A DNA stretch of 64,000 nucleotides from Pseudomonas promysalinigenes. GTDB taxonomy: Bacteria; Pseudomonadota; Gammaproteobacteria; Pseudomonadales; Pseudomonadaceae. Both the position numbers and the translations under genes were made by a program. Where the stretch lies: positions 2,108,001 through 2,172,000 of the forward strand of contig NZ_CP077094.1 in the NCBI RefSeq assembly GCF_014269025.2, given 5' to 3'. Shown in pieces: positions 27,233 to 37,356 of the stretch. The notes under the pieces were generated by a model. The model saw nothing but the letters and a program-made list of their open reading frames with translations, was not told the origin of the DNA and made no database searches. Within the stretch, counting starts at the first letter, position 1. The number at the start of each line of letters is the position of its first letter.

Positions 27233-28116
27233 GCAGATCGGTGGTCGTCCCCCGCGCGGCGGTAGGCGTGAGGCGTCTGCCCACTCAGCCGCTTGAAAAA
27301 ACGGGAGAAGTAAGTGGGGTCGCTGAATCCCAAACTGTCCGACAGCTGCCCGATGCTCATGCGCGTATAGATCAGGTTGCGCCGCGCCTCCAGCAACAGG
27401 CGCTGGTGCATCACCTGTAACGCCGTCTGCCCGCTCAGTCTGCGGCACAGCTGGTTCAGTTGCAGGCTGGAGATATTCAGGCGTGCGGCGAACGCCTCCA
27501 CTGACAGGTGTTCGCGATAATGCGCCTCGACCAGGCGTAAGTACTGCCCGAGCAGGTGCCGATCACGCTCGTCGCGGTTGCGTGGAGCCTCGCTAGGCTG
27601 TGGGCGCCGGCTGATCCATACCATCAGCGCCGTGACCAGCGCTTGGAGCATGGTCGCCCGTGACGAAGCATTGCCTTGGTATTCGTGCTGCAGGGTATCG
27701 ATCAGTCCCCGCAGCAGTACGCGATCTCTACCCAGCGGGTAACACGCCGCTTTCGCCAGCACCCCCAGTGGCGTCCCCAGGCGTTGTTCCAGCTCGGCGA
27801 CCAGCGTAGTGCCGAAGGTCAAAACATGGCCCTGGATATCGGTACTGAAGCGAAAACCGTGCACGGTCAATGGCGGCACCACCTGGACTGCCGCCGCGCT
27901 GATGCGGCTGCGCATGCCCTCAATCTCCACCTGCACCTGGCCGCGTTGCACATACAGCAGCTGAAACAGCTCGGCATGTTGGTGCGGCTTGATCTCCCAA
28001 TGATGGAGGCTGCTGCGTGCCGATATTGGCTCGCAGTGCAGCAGGTCGGTGCCAGGCCATTGGTGGTTCTCGCCATATAACTGAAACAAGGGTACGCCGG
28101 GGAGGGAGGACTTCAT
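27229..28116 (-). CDS. pobC: AraC-family activator of pobA (PobC/PobR)
   Basis: 295 residues from the ATG at 28116 (MKSSLPGVPLFQLYG); a longer frame to 28164 reads into the promoter. An N-terminal cupin sensor ('HWEIKPHQHAELFQLLYVQRGQVQVEIEG') is followed by a C-terminal AraC double helix-turn-helix ('LSVEAFAARLNISSLQLNQLCRRLSGQTALQVMHQRLLLEARRNLIYTRMSIGQLSDSLGFSDPTYFSRFFKRLSGQTP'). It is divergent from pobA (131 bp between starts), the known arrangement in P. putida, where this AraC protein turns on pobA with 4-hydroxybenzoate. Confidence 0.9.
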   Translation of the reverse strand: MKSSLPGVPLFQLYGENHQWPGTDLLHCEPISARSSLHHWEIKPHQHAELFQLLYVQRGQVQVEIEGMRSRISAAAVQVVPPLTVHGFRFSTDIQGHVLTFGTTLVAELEQRLGTPLGVLAKAACYPLGRDRVLLRGLIDTLQHEYQGNASSRATMLQALVTALMVWISRRPQPSEAPRNRDERDRHLLGQYLRLVEAHYREHLSVEAFAARLNISSLQLNQLCRRLSGQTALQVMHQRLLLEARRNLIYTRMSIGQLSDSLGFSDPTYFSRFFKRLSGQTPHAYRRAGDDHRSA

Positions 28117-28139
28117 CGCAGAATTTGCCTGTGCGCTAA

Positions 28140-29435
<1,296 letters not shown>

Positions 29436-29449
29436 GGCCACGGGGTGCG

Positions 29450-31342
29450 TCAGCCGTGAGGCGCGGCCTTGGCCACAGGGGTGCCGGCATACTGAGGTTT
29501 GAGGTGGCCCTGATCATCGAGCAGGTAAGCATCCATGACTTCGCGCACCACCGGCCCTGCCACACGGCCGCCAGCCTCGCCGTTCTCGATCATCACCGCG
29601 ACCACTACGCTGGGATGGTCGGCCGGGGCAAAACCGACGAACAGCGCATTGTCACGGTGCCTTTCGAGGGTCTTGTTGCGGTTGTAGCGCTCACCCTGCT
29701 TGATCGCTACCACCTGCGCCGTGCCGCTTTTGCCGGCAATCCGGTACTGAGCGCCGGCCGCAGCCGCACGGGCGATGCCGCGCGGGTCGTGCATCACCAT
29801 CTGCATACCGACGTTGACCTGGTCCCAGGCATGTTTGTCGTGCAGCACGATGTCGGGCATCGGGTTGGGGTCGATTGGGGTCTGACCGCCGACGGTCATG
29901 GCCAGGTGCGGGCGGTGCCACACGCCTTTGCTGGCCAGCAGGCTGGTGGCCTGAGCCAGTTGTAGTGGCGTGACTTGCATGTAGCCTTGGCCGATGCCGA
30001 GGATCAGCGTTTCACCCGGATACCAGGCCTGACGGCGGGTGGCGCGTTTCCAGGCTTGCGAGGGCATCAGCCCAGGGGCTTCTTCGAACATGTCCAGCGA
30101 AACCTTCTGGCCAAGGCCGAACTCGGCCATATAGTCGTGCAGGCGGTCGATGCCGAGCTTGTGTGCCAGGTCGTAGAAGTAGGTGTCGTTGGAGCGCATG
30201 ATGGCTGTGTACATGTCTACCCAGCCATCGCCGCTGTGGTTCCAGTTGCGGTACTTGTGGTCGTAGTTGGGCAGCTCGTAGTATCCAGGGTCGAACACCC
30301 GGCTGCCTGGGGTGATGACACCGCTGTCCAGGCCGGCGATGGCGACCTCAGGTTTGACCGTCGAGCCGGGCGCATACAAACCCCGCAGCACGCGGTTGAA
30401 CAGCGGCCGATCGATCGAGTCGCGCAGCGCGGCATATTGCTTGAAACTGATGCCCTTGACGAACAAGTTGGGGTCGAAGCTGGGGTTGCTCACCATCGCC
30501 AGGACATCACCATTGGCCGGGTCCAGTACTACCACTGCGCCGCGGCGATCGCCCAAGGCCTTTTCGGCGGCTAGCTGCAGGTGCGCGTCAAGGCTGAGGA
30601 TGATGTCTTTGCCAGGAATTGGGTCTTTGTGGTTGAGCACCCGCATCACCCGGCCTTGGGCGTTGGTTTCCACTTCTTCATAACCTACGTGGCCATGCAG
30701 CTGGGCTTCGTAGAAATGCTCGATGCCGGTTTTGCCAATCGACTGAGTACCCCGGTATTCGGTGCTGTCGAGGGTTTTGGCTTCTTTCTCGTTGATTCGT
30801 CCGACGTAGCCGACCGAATGGGCGAAATGTTCGGCCAGTGGGTATTCACGGATGAACTGCGGTTCCACGTCCAGCCCAGGCAAGCGGAACTGGTTGACGG
30901 CGATCAGGGCGATCTGTTCTTCGGTCAGCCCGACCATCAGGGTCACCGGCTCGAATGGCTTGCGGCCGCGACGCAGGTCTTTGTCGAACTGCTTGCGGTC
31001 GTCTTCACCCAAGCCAAGGATCTGCACCAGGCTATCGAGCACCTTGGCCGAATCGCCGGCGCGCTCGCGCGTCATGGTCAAATCGAAGCTGGGTTTGTTG
31101 TCGGCCAGCACCACGCCATTGCGGTCGTAGATCAGCCCGCGCTCAGGGGCAATGGGCAGCACGTGCACACGGTTGTTTTCCGAGACCGCGCTCTGTTGGT
31201 CGTGCTGCAGCACCTGCAGCACATACAGCCGACCGACCAGAACCGCGCACAGGCTGAACACCAGGGCGGCGCAGGCCAGGAGCCGGCGGTTGACCAGGTG
31301 TTTTTCCTTTTCGTGGTCCTTGAGCGGAATCGGTTGCGGCAT
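29450..31342 (-). CDS. mrdA: Penicillin-binding protein 2 (peptidoglycan transpeptidase), stand-alone paralogue
   Basis: 630 residues: cytoplasmic tail, one TM (about 19-42), PBP dimerisation domain and transpeptidase domain. Catalytic motifs are complete: SxxK in 'YAPGSTVKPE' (Ser near 327), SxN in 'RSNDTYF' and KSGT in 'AGKSGTAQV'. 'PIAPERGLIYDRNGVVLADN' and 'FIREYPLAEHFAHSVGYVGRI' are typical of PBP2, which builds the lateral wall with RodA. The usual rodA-mltB-rlpA-dacA cluster is absent on both sides, so this looks like the second PBP2 gene that some P. putida strains have. Convergent with pobA. The 267-bp gap upstream holds no clear gene. Confidence 0.93.
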   Translation of the reverse strand: MPQPIPLKDHEKEKHLVNRRLLACAALVFSLCAVLVGRLYVLQVLQHDQQSAVSENNRVHVLPIAPERGLIYDRNGVVLADNKPSFDLTMTRERAGDSAKVLDSLVQILGLGEDDRKQFDKDLRRGRKPFEPVTLMVGLTEEQIALIAVNQFRLPGLDVEPQFIREYPLAEHFAHSVGYVGRINEKEAKTLDSTEYRGTQSIGKTGIEHFYEAQLHGHVGYEEVETNAQGRVMRVLNHKDPIPGKDIILSLDAHLQLAAEKALGDRRGAVVVLDPANGDVLAMVSNPSFDPNLFVKGISFKQYAALRDSIDRPLFNRVLRGLYAPGSTVKPEVAIAGLDSGVITPGSRVFDPGYYELPNYDHKYRNWNHSGDGWVDMYTAIMRSNDTYFYDLAHKLGIDRLHDYMAEFGLGQKVSLDMFEEAPGLMPSQAWKRATRRQAWYPGETLILGIGQGYMQVTPLQLAQATSLLASKGVWHRPHLAMTVGGQTPIDPNPMPDIVLHDKHAWDQVNVGMQMVMHDPRGIARAAAAGAQYRIAGKSGTAQVVAIKQGERYNRNKTLERHRDNALFVGFAPADHPSVVVAVMIENGEAGGRVAGPVVREVMDAYLLDDQGHLKPQYAGTPVAKAAPHG

Positions 31343-31609
31343 GGGGGCTCTTTGGTCGCGGATGGGCCGCCAGGCGGCCTAAGGGCCGGCGATGCTACGC
31401 AACACCGTCCCTGGCCTCAAGGCGAGGGCGCCCGAGTGCGAGTCAAGCCTTGCCGATAAGCCCAGTATCACGGCGTTTGGGCCTGCATGAAGAATTGTTC
31501 ATGCAGTGCTACGGCTGAGCCGGCCAGCGCCGGGAGAAGCCGACCCTGCCTGAGGCCATGGCCACCGGCGTGCCGGTCACCATGGCCAGTAGGATCAGGG
31601 CCGTTGAGG

Positions 31610-32989
31610 TTATTGACCGCTGACGAGCTGGTAGGCCAGCTGGTTGTGCCGGTCCAGTACACGCGGCAAGTCGATGGTTGTGATGCGGCCATCCTGGACC
31701 ACGACCCGGCCATTGATCACGCTGGTATCGATGTGGGTCGGGGTGCAGAACACCAGGGCTGCCAGTGGGTCGTGCAGGGCGCCGGCATACGCCACGTGGC
31801 CCAGGTCGAAAGCGACGAAGTCGGCGATCATGCCCGGTGCCAATGCACCTATGTCGTTACGGTTCAGCACCTTGGCGCCGCCCAAGGTCGCGATCTCCAG
31901 GGCCTCGCGTGCGGTCATCGCGTCGGGCCCGAAGCCGACACGTTGCAGCAGCAACGCCTGGCGAACCTCGCCGATCATGCTGGCGCCATCGTTGGAGGCT
32001 GAGCCGTCTACGCCCAAGCCTACTGCAACGCCGTGGTCACGCATCTTGCGAATTGGCGCGATGCCCGAGGCCAGGCGCATGTTCGAGCAGGGGCAGTGGG
32101 CAACACCGGTGCCGGTGCGCGCGAACAATTCGATACCGTGCTGGTCGAGCTGCACGCAGTGAGCATGCCACACATCATGGCCGACCCAGCCGAGGTCTTC
32201 GGCGTATTCGGCCGGGGTCATGCCGAACTTTTCACGGCTGTAGGCGATGTCGTTGACGTTTTCCGCCAAATGGGTGTGCAACGAAACCCCGTAATTGCGC
32301 GCCAGCACGGCAGCCTCGCGCATCAGGTCGCGGCTGACAGAGAACGGCGAGCATGGCGCCACCACCACGCGCAGCATCGAGCCGTGGCTGGCATCGTGAT
32401 AATCCTCGATCAGGCGCTGGGACTCTTTGAGGATGTCGCTTTCCTTTTCCACCACCGAATCAGGTGGCAAGCCGCCTTGGCTACGACCAACGCTCATGCT
32501 GCCGCGCGCTGCGTGGAAACGCATGCCGATCTCGCTGGCTGCGTGGATGCTGTCGTCGAGCTTGCAGCCGTTGGGGTAGATGTACAGGTGGTCACTGGAG
32601 GTGGTGCAACCGGACAGGATCAGTTCGGCCATGGCCGTCTGAGTCGATACCGAAATCATCTCCGGCGTGAGCCGGGCCCAGATCGGGTACAGGTTGGTCA
32701 GCCAGTTGAACAGTTCACCGTCCTGCGCCGCCGGTACCACGCGGGTGAGGCTTTGGTACATATGATGGTGGGTGTTGACCAGCCCAGGGATGACCACCTT
32801 GCCGGCCATGTCCAGGATCACATCTGCGTCTTGGGGCAGCGTATCGCTTGGGCCGACCTGCTTGATCAGGTTGTCTTCGATGTACAGGCCGCCGCCTTTG
32901 ATCTCGCGGCGTTCGCCGTCCATGGTGACCAACAGTGCAGCGTTCTTGACCAGGAGGGTCTTGGGGGTATGTTGCGAAGGAGCTTGCAT
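31610..32989 (-). CDS. 8-oxoguanine deaminase-like amidohydrolase
   Basis: 459 residues from the ATG at 32989; an in-frame TTG at 33007 is possible. Metal-dependent hydrolase of the TRZ/ATZ deaminase group. Metal and catalytic residues are seen in 'GLVNTHHHMYQSLTRVVPAAQDGELFNWL', 'SLHTHLAENVND', 'VWHAHCVQLD' and 'GLGVDGSASNDGASM'. 'SGCTTSSDHLYIYPNG' and 'FHAARGSMSVGRSQGGLPPDSVV' match the Pseudomonas enzyme described as 8-oxoguanine deaminase; isocytosine or guanine could also be substrates. It lies near codBA, consistent with nucleobase salvage, but is on the other strand and separately transcribed. Confidence 0.85.
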   Translation of the reverse strand: MQAPSQHTPKTLLVKNAALLVTMDGERREIKGGGLYIEDNLIKQVGPSDTLPQDADVILDMAGKVVIPGLVNTHHHMYQSLTRVVPAAQDGELFNWLTNLYPIWARLTPEMISVSTQTAMAELILSGCTTSSDHLYIYPNGCKLDDSIHAASEIGMRFHAARGSMSVGRSQGGLPPDSVVEKESDILKESQRLIEDYHDASHGSMLRVVVAPCSPFSVSRDLMREAAVLARNYGVSLHTHLAENVNDIAYSREKFGMTPAEYAEDLGWVGHDVWHAHCVQLDQHGIELFARTGTGVAHCPCSNMRLASGIAPIRKMRDHGVAVGLGVDGSASNDGASMIGEVRQALLLQRVGFGPDAMTAREALEIATLGGAKVLNRNDIGALAPGMIADFVAFDLGHVAYAGALHDPLAALVFCTPTHIDTSVINGRVVVQDGRITTIDLPRVLDRHNQLAYQLVSGQ

Positions 32990-33081
32990 GGCTTGTGCCT
33001 GGCACAATACGCAGCGACGATTGCCGATGTCGTAGGCGCACAGGTGGCCATGTAAGCAAAGTTTTAAATTCTTGTATACAG

Positions 33082-33107
33082 AAAAATGCCGGGGCCCGTA
33101 GGCCCCG
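33082..33107 (-). terminator. Rho-independent terminator of nhaA
   Basis: Eight bases after the nhaA stop, CGGGGCC-TACG-GGCCCCG (33090-33107, minus strand) makes a 7-bp stem. GCATTTTTC follows. Confidence 0.85.
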
Positions 33108-33114
33108 ACCGGCT

Positions 33115-34473
33115 TCAGCCCGCGTTGAGCGGAGCCTTTGCGGTGTGCCTGCGCATGGCAGTCACGCCCCAGGCCAGGCCTAGCACAGCAGCGATGACCG
33201 AGCCCGACAGCACGCCCAGTTTGGCTGCACCCAGCGACGCTGGGTCACTGTAGGCCAGGTTGGCAATGAAGATCGACATGGTGAAGCCGATGCCGGCCAG
33301 CAGGCCAATCAGGGTGATACCGCGCCAGGTGACCTGCGCCGGCAGGCTGCACCAGCCCAGGCGCACCATCAGCCAACTGACGCCGATGATCCCCAACGGT
33401 TTGCCAGCTACCAGGGCTACGGCTACGGCGGTCATCACCCAGTGCGGCCCCTCGGCGGAAAGGTCGATGCCAGAGAGGCCGACTCCGGCATTGGCCAAGG
33501 CGAACAATGGCATGATCGCGTAAGCCACCCACGGGTGCAGGGCGCCGCCGACGCGGGTTACCGGTGGAACCAGTTCGCGTTGGGCCAGGCGCAGTTGCTT
33601 GAGCGGGGCGCTGAGGTCGCCATCGTCCTGGTCGGGTGCCTTGGCGCGGCCGAGCAGGTCGTTGGTGAAGCGCGCGACTGCATCCACGGGCCGCTCGCCC
33701 AGCGGCATGGCGGCGACCGGGGTCATCAAACCCAGCACAACGCCCGCCAGGGTAGGATGCGCACCGGTCATCAGCATGCCAACCCAGGTGATTGCACCGG
33801 GGATTACATAGGCCCATGCCGAACCCACGCCGATCTTCTGCAGGCCGATCACCAGCAGCAGGCCAACCGCGGCAACGCCAAAGCCGCTGTAGTCCAGACC
33901 GCCCGAGTAGAACACGGCGATGATCAGCACGGCGATGATGTCATCGATGATCGCTAAGGCCAGCAGGAACACGCGGATGTTGGACGGGATCGACTTGCCG
34001 AGCAGGGCAAGCACGCCAACGGCAAAGGCAATATCGGTGGCGGTCGGCACGGCCCAGCCTTGTTGCTCGGCCGGTGCATGCCCGAACGCCAGGTAGATCA
34101 GGGCCGGTACCGCTACACCGCCAACCGCAGCGGCCATGGGCAACATCGCCTGGCGTAGGCTGGCCAAGGCACCCTCGTGAATTTCCCGACGGATCTCCAT
34201 ACCGACCACCAGGAAGAAGATGGTCATCAACCCATCGTTGATCCAGAAATGCAGTGATTGCGAGAAGCTCAGCGAACCGATGCCGAAGCTGATCGGTGTG
34301 TGCCAGAGCGCATCGTAGCTGGCGGCAGCCGGGGAGTTGGCCCAGATCAGGGCCGCAACGGCAGCGATCAGCAAGACAATGCCGCTGACCGCTTCGATGT
34401 GCAGGAACCGCTCGAAGTTGGCGAAGGCGGTTTTGGCCAGACGCTGAGCGCGGGTCATATGGTTTTTTTGCAT
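33115..34473 (-). CDS. nhaA: Na+/H+ antiporter NhaA
   Basis: 452 residues, 12 TM. It exchanges protons for Na+ at alkaline pH. Diagnostic stretches: '[23 protein letters not shown]', '[16 protein letters not shown]' (unwound TM4), the ion-binding Asp pair in '[14 protein letters not shown]' and '[15 protein letters not shown]' near the C-terminus. An insertion of about 25 polar residues ('[29 protein letters not shown]') between the two halves is common in Pseudomonas NhaA. The ATG at 34473 has GGAG 11-12 bases upstream; 34458 is an alternative. Monocistronic with its own terminator. Confidence 0.95.
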   Translation of the reverse strand: MQKNHMTRAQRLAKTAFANFERFLHIEAVSGIVLLIAAVAALIWANSPAAASYDALWHTPISFGIGSLSFSQSLHFWINDGLMTIFFLVVGMEIRREIHEGALASLRQAMLPMAAAVGGVAVPALIYLAFGHAPAEQQGWAVPTATDIAFAVGVLALLGKSIPSNIRVFLLALAIIDDIIAVLIIAVFYSGGLDYSGFGVAAVGLLLVIGLQKIGVGSAWAYVIPGAITWVGMLMTGAHPTLAGVVLGLMTPVAAMPLGERPVDAVARFTNDLLGRAKAPDQDDGDLSAPLKQLRLAQRELVPPVTRVGGALHPWVAYAIMPLFALANAGVGLSGIDLSAEGPHWVMTAVAVALVAGKPLGIIGVSWLMVRLGWCSLPAQVTWRGITLIGLLAGIGFTMSIFIANLAYSDPASLGAAKLGVLSGSVIAAVLGLAWGVTAMRRHTAKAPLNAG

Positions 34474-34870
34474 AGGCGCAAGAACTCCTGCAGGCGGCCC
34501 GACCTGCACTGTTCTTTAACCTGCATCACCGCACTTTGCAGCTAGCACCCGACGGGCATCTTACCGGCAAGGCGCCTGCTGGCCAAGGAGTAAAGCCCCT
34601 TGGGTCATCTGCGATGGCCAGTGACGTGCAGGCCATATCGATTTAGCGAGCGTTGGGTGAAAGCTACCCACAGCTGTTCCGCTTTGGTGCGTGAACGCCT
34701 CCAAACAGTTCGGTTATCACAGGTTGGCGCGGTGAAACTGATCTATAAATGTGCAGTTTGAACAGCCAATGCTGTGCCCGTTGACCGCAGATTTCCTGCA
34801 CTTGCCCCAGCGAAGAAGCGGCCCGTTTATTGCTCCATCTCGGCGCAACGACAACCTGGAGCAACTTGGC
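34474..34870. other. Divergent intergenic region nhaA/codB
   Basis: 397 bases between divergent starts. It must hold both promoters. A -10-like TATAAA at 34744-34749 with TTGGCG 14 bp upstream is visible but the spacing is poor. No operator or riboswitch is recognised; the codB frame stays open to 34751 without a ribosome site. Confidence 0.5.
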
Positions 34871-36136
34871 ATGAGCGCAACTGACGAATTTCCGCTTTGC
34901 GAGGCCCCGGCATCTTCACGCAAAGGGCTGCTGCCCATCGCAATGGTGCTGTTCAGTTTCACGTTTTTTACCGGCACCATGTTTGCCGGAGGCAAGCTGG
35001 GCATGGCTTTCAGCTTTGTCGACATGCTGTGGGTCGCAGCCATCGGCAATTCGCTGCTGGCGTTGTACGCTGCGGCGCTGGCCTTCATCGCTTCACGCAG
35101 CGGCTTGAACACCGTGCTGATGGGGCGCTTTTGTTTTGGGGAGGTGGGCAGCCGGCTTTCCGACTTCATCCTGGGCTTTGCCGAACTGGGTTGGTACGCC
35201 TGGGGGACTGCGACGGTGGCGATCGTACTGGTCAAGCTGCTCGGCCTGGCGGGCGGCTTCGCGGTGCCGTTGATGGTGCTGTTTGGCATGGGTTTCAGCA
35301 TCACTGCAATCATCGGTTTCAAGGGGCTTGACTGGCTGTCGCGAGTTTCGGTGCCACTGATGTTCGTTCTGCTAGTGATATCGATGTACCTGGCAACGGC
35401 CGATGCGGGTGGTTTTGCCGGCCTCGCAGCGGTGGTTCCCCATGAAAGCATGACCTTCTCGGCGGCGGTCACCATGGTGTTCGGCACCTTTGCCAGTGGC
35501 GCCACTCAGGCCACCAACTGGACTCGCCTGTCGCGCAATGGCCGGGTGGCGGTGGTGGCCAGTGTGGTTGCTTTCCTGCTCGGCAATGGGCTGATGGTGG
35601 TGGCAGGGGCGTGGTGCGCCATGGTCTATCAGCAGGCTGACATCGTCGAGGTGATGATCCTTCAAGGGCTGTCGTTCGCCGCGGTAGTGATGCTGTGCCT
35701 GAATCTCTGGACCATCCAGGGGCCCACCATCTACAACGTCTCGGCTGCTGCCTGCCACTTGCTGCGCAGTGAGCGACGACGCACCGCTACGCTGGTTGCG
35801 GCAGGTGTAGGGGTGGTGCTGGCGATCGGTGGTATGTATGAAATGCTGATTCCGTTTCTGGTGTTGTTGGGCTCGATCATTCCCCCGGTCGGCGGGGTGA
35901 TCATGGCCGATTTCTGGTACCGCCATCGGGGCAGTTACCCCGCACTGGCGTCGGCAACCTTGCCCCGCTACAACATCAACGGCCTGCTGGCGTATGCCGT
36001 GGGCGCGGTGCTTGCCTACGCCTCGCCCTGGGTCGCGCCACTGGTCGGCATCGGCGCTTCGGCCTTGAGCTACATCTTAATGCTTGAACTGCAAGGCCGG
36101 CGCAAGGCGCTGGGCCAACAGAGCGTTGAGCCGTGA
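34871..36136 (+). CDS. codB: Cytosine permease CodB (NCS1 family)
   Basis: 421 residues, 12 TM, NCS1 nucleobase:cation symporter size. Seen: 'FTFFTGTMFAGGKLGMAFSF' (TM1), 'GLDWLSRVSVPLMFVLLVISMYLA', 'VFGTFASGATQATNWTRLSRNGRVA' and 'PPVGGVIMADFWYRHRGSY'. It imports cytosine, which CodA two genes downstream deaminates. ATG at 34871 with GGAG about 10 bases upstream. Its stop overlaps the GTG start of the pucR-type gene. Related NCS1 members carry purines or hydantoins, but the codA neighbour makes cytosine the best call. Confidence 0.9.
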   Translation: MSATDEFPLCEAPASSRKGLLPIAMVLFSFTFFTGTMFAGGKLGMAFSFVDMLWVAAIGNSLLALYAAALAFIASRSGLNTVLMGRFCFGEVGSRLSDFILGFAELGWYAWGTATVAIVLVKLLGLAGGFAVPLMVLFGMGFSITAIIGFKGLDWLSRVSVPLMFVLLVISMYLATADAGGFAGLAAVVPHESMTFSAAVTMVFGTFASGATQATNWTRLSRNGRVAVVASVVAFLLGNGLMVVAGAWCAMVYQQADIVEVMILQGLSFAAVVMLCLNLWTIQGPTIYNVSAAACHLLRSERRRTATLVAAGVGVVLAIGGMYEMLIPFLVLLGSIIPPVGGVIMADFWYRHRGSYPALASATLPRYNINGLLAYAVGAVLAYASPWVAPLVGIGASALSYILMLELQGRRKALGQQSVEP

Positions 36137-37356
36137 GCCTGACCCTGGAGGAAATCCTGCACTTGCCGGGCCTGGAGGCGATGAGCGTGCGAGCCGGCGC
36201 GCGAAACCTGCAGCGGCGGGTGCGCTGGCCTTACGTGGCGGAAAATGAGGGGATCGCCGAGTGGGTGATGGGCGGTGAGTTGGTGTTCGTCACCGGTATC
36301 AACCACCCGCGTGGCCAGGCCAACCTGCTCAGCCTGATCGAGGATGGCGAAGCGGTAGGGATCGCCGGCTTGGTGATTCTAACCGGTGGCAGTTTCATCC
36401 AGACGATTGCGCCCCCGGTGATAGCGCGCGCCGAGCAACTGGGTTTGCCGCTGATCGAACAGCCCTATGCTTTGAAAATGGTAGTGGTAACCCACCTGAT
36501 CGGTACGGCCCTCGTGCAGATGAGCCAGTTGCGCCGGTCGCGCAACGATATTCTCGGCCAGTTGCTCAGCGGTGATTACCCAAGCCTGGCTATCGCCTGC
36601 CAGCGTGCCAGGCACCTGGAGTTGATGCTTGACGAACCGCGGCGGGTGGTTGCGCTGCGCTTGGTGCAGGTTGAGCAGTTGTTCGAGCGTCATGGCCTGG
36701 CCGAGGGCGAGCGGCTCTGGCAAGCTGTGCGCCAGGCGCTGGAAGATCACCTTCAGACTTGGTGCCGAGCGCGGCCTGGGGCGGTGCTGGTGCAAATGCC
36801 GGGTGACTTGCAGGTGCTGTTGCTGGCCGACGCTGGCGACCTGCCGAGCAGCCTGGCAGCGCTGCATCGGCAGTTGTGCATGGTGGCCGGGGAACTCAGG
36901 CTGCATATGGGCCTGTCGCGGCTGGCCGCCGACTGCGCAGGTTACCGTCAAGCGCTCAGCGAAGCGCGTCAGGCTCTGGACGTTGCACAACACTTGCACC
37001 CTGCCGATGGTTTCTGCGATTTCAGCGAGTTGGGGGTACTGCGCCTGCTCCAGGGCATCAATGACCGCGCGCTGATCGATGACTTCGTTGCCCAGACCCT
37101 CGGCAGGCTGATCAACCCTGGGCGCAAGCAGCCTTACGTGCTGGTAGATACCCTCGACGCCTTGCTCAAGGAAAACGGCAACGGCCTCAAGGCCGCTCAG
37201 CGCTTGGGCCTGCACCGCAATACCATCAACCAACGCATTCAACGTATCGAGCAACTGAGCGGGCAATCGCTGGACGACCCACTGTTTCGCATGAACGCAT
37301 CTGTCGCCATGCTGGTATGGCGCATGAACGGACCACGTCAAGGAGTAACGCCATGA
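36133..37356 (+). CDS. PucR-family regulator inside the cod operon
   Basis: 407 residues. The N-terminal PucR domain ('LTLEEILHLPGLEAMSVRAGARNLQRRVRWPYVAENEGIAEWVMGGELVFVTG', residues 2-120) is followed by a GGDEF-like middle part and a C-terminal helix-turn-helix ('VDTLDALLKENGNGLKAAQRLGLHRNTINQRIQRIEQLSG'). PucR proteins control purine and related nitrogen catabolism. GTG start overlapping the codB stop (GTGA), and its own stop overlaps the codA ATG (ATGA). It is therefore translated in step with transporter and enzyme, and probably senses cytosine or a product to control the operon. Confidence 0.92.
   Translation: MSLTLEEILHLPGLEAMSVRAGARNLQRRVRWPYVAENEGIAEWVMGGELVFVTGINHPRGQANLLSLIEDGEAVGIAGLVILTGGSFIQTIAPPVIARAEQLGLPLIEQPYALKMVVVTHLIGTALVQMSQLRRSRNDILGQLLSGDYPSLAIACQRARHLELMLDEPRRVVALRLVQVEQLFERHGLAEGERLWQAVRQALEDHLQTWCRARPGAVLVQMPGDLQVLLLADAGDLPSSLAALHRQLCMVAGELRLHMGLSRLAADCAGYRQALSEARQALDVAQHLHPADGFCDFSELGVLRLLQGINDRALIDDFVAQTLGRLINPGRKQPYVLVDTLDALLKENGNGLKAAQRLGLHRNTINQRIQRIEQLSGQSLDDPLFRMNASVAMLVWRMNGPRQGVTP

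Noticed and set aside
31468..31609. Open frame on the minus strand between PBP2 and the deaminase gene (31468-31713)
   Set aside because: Its N-terminal part overlaps the deaminase gene in another frame and the rest is low-complexity; no ribosome site. A decayed gene end cannot be excluded.
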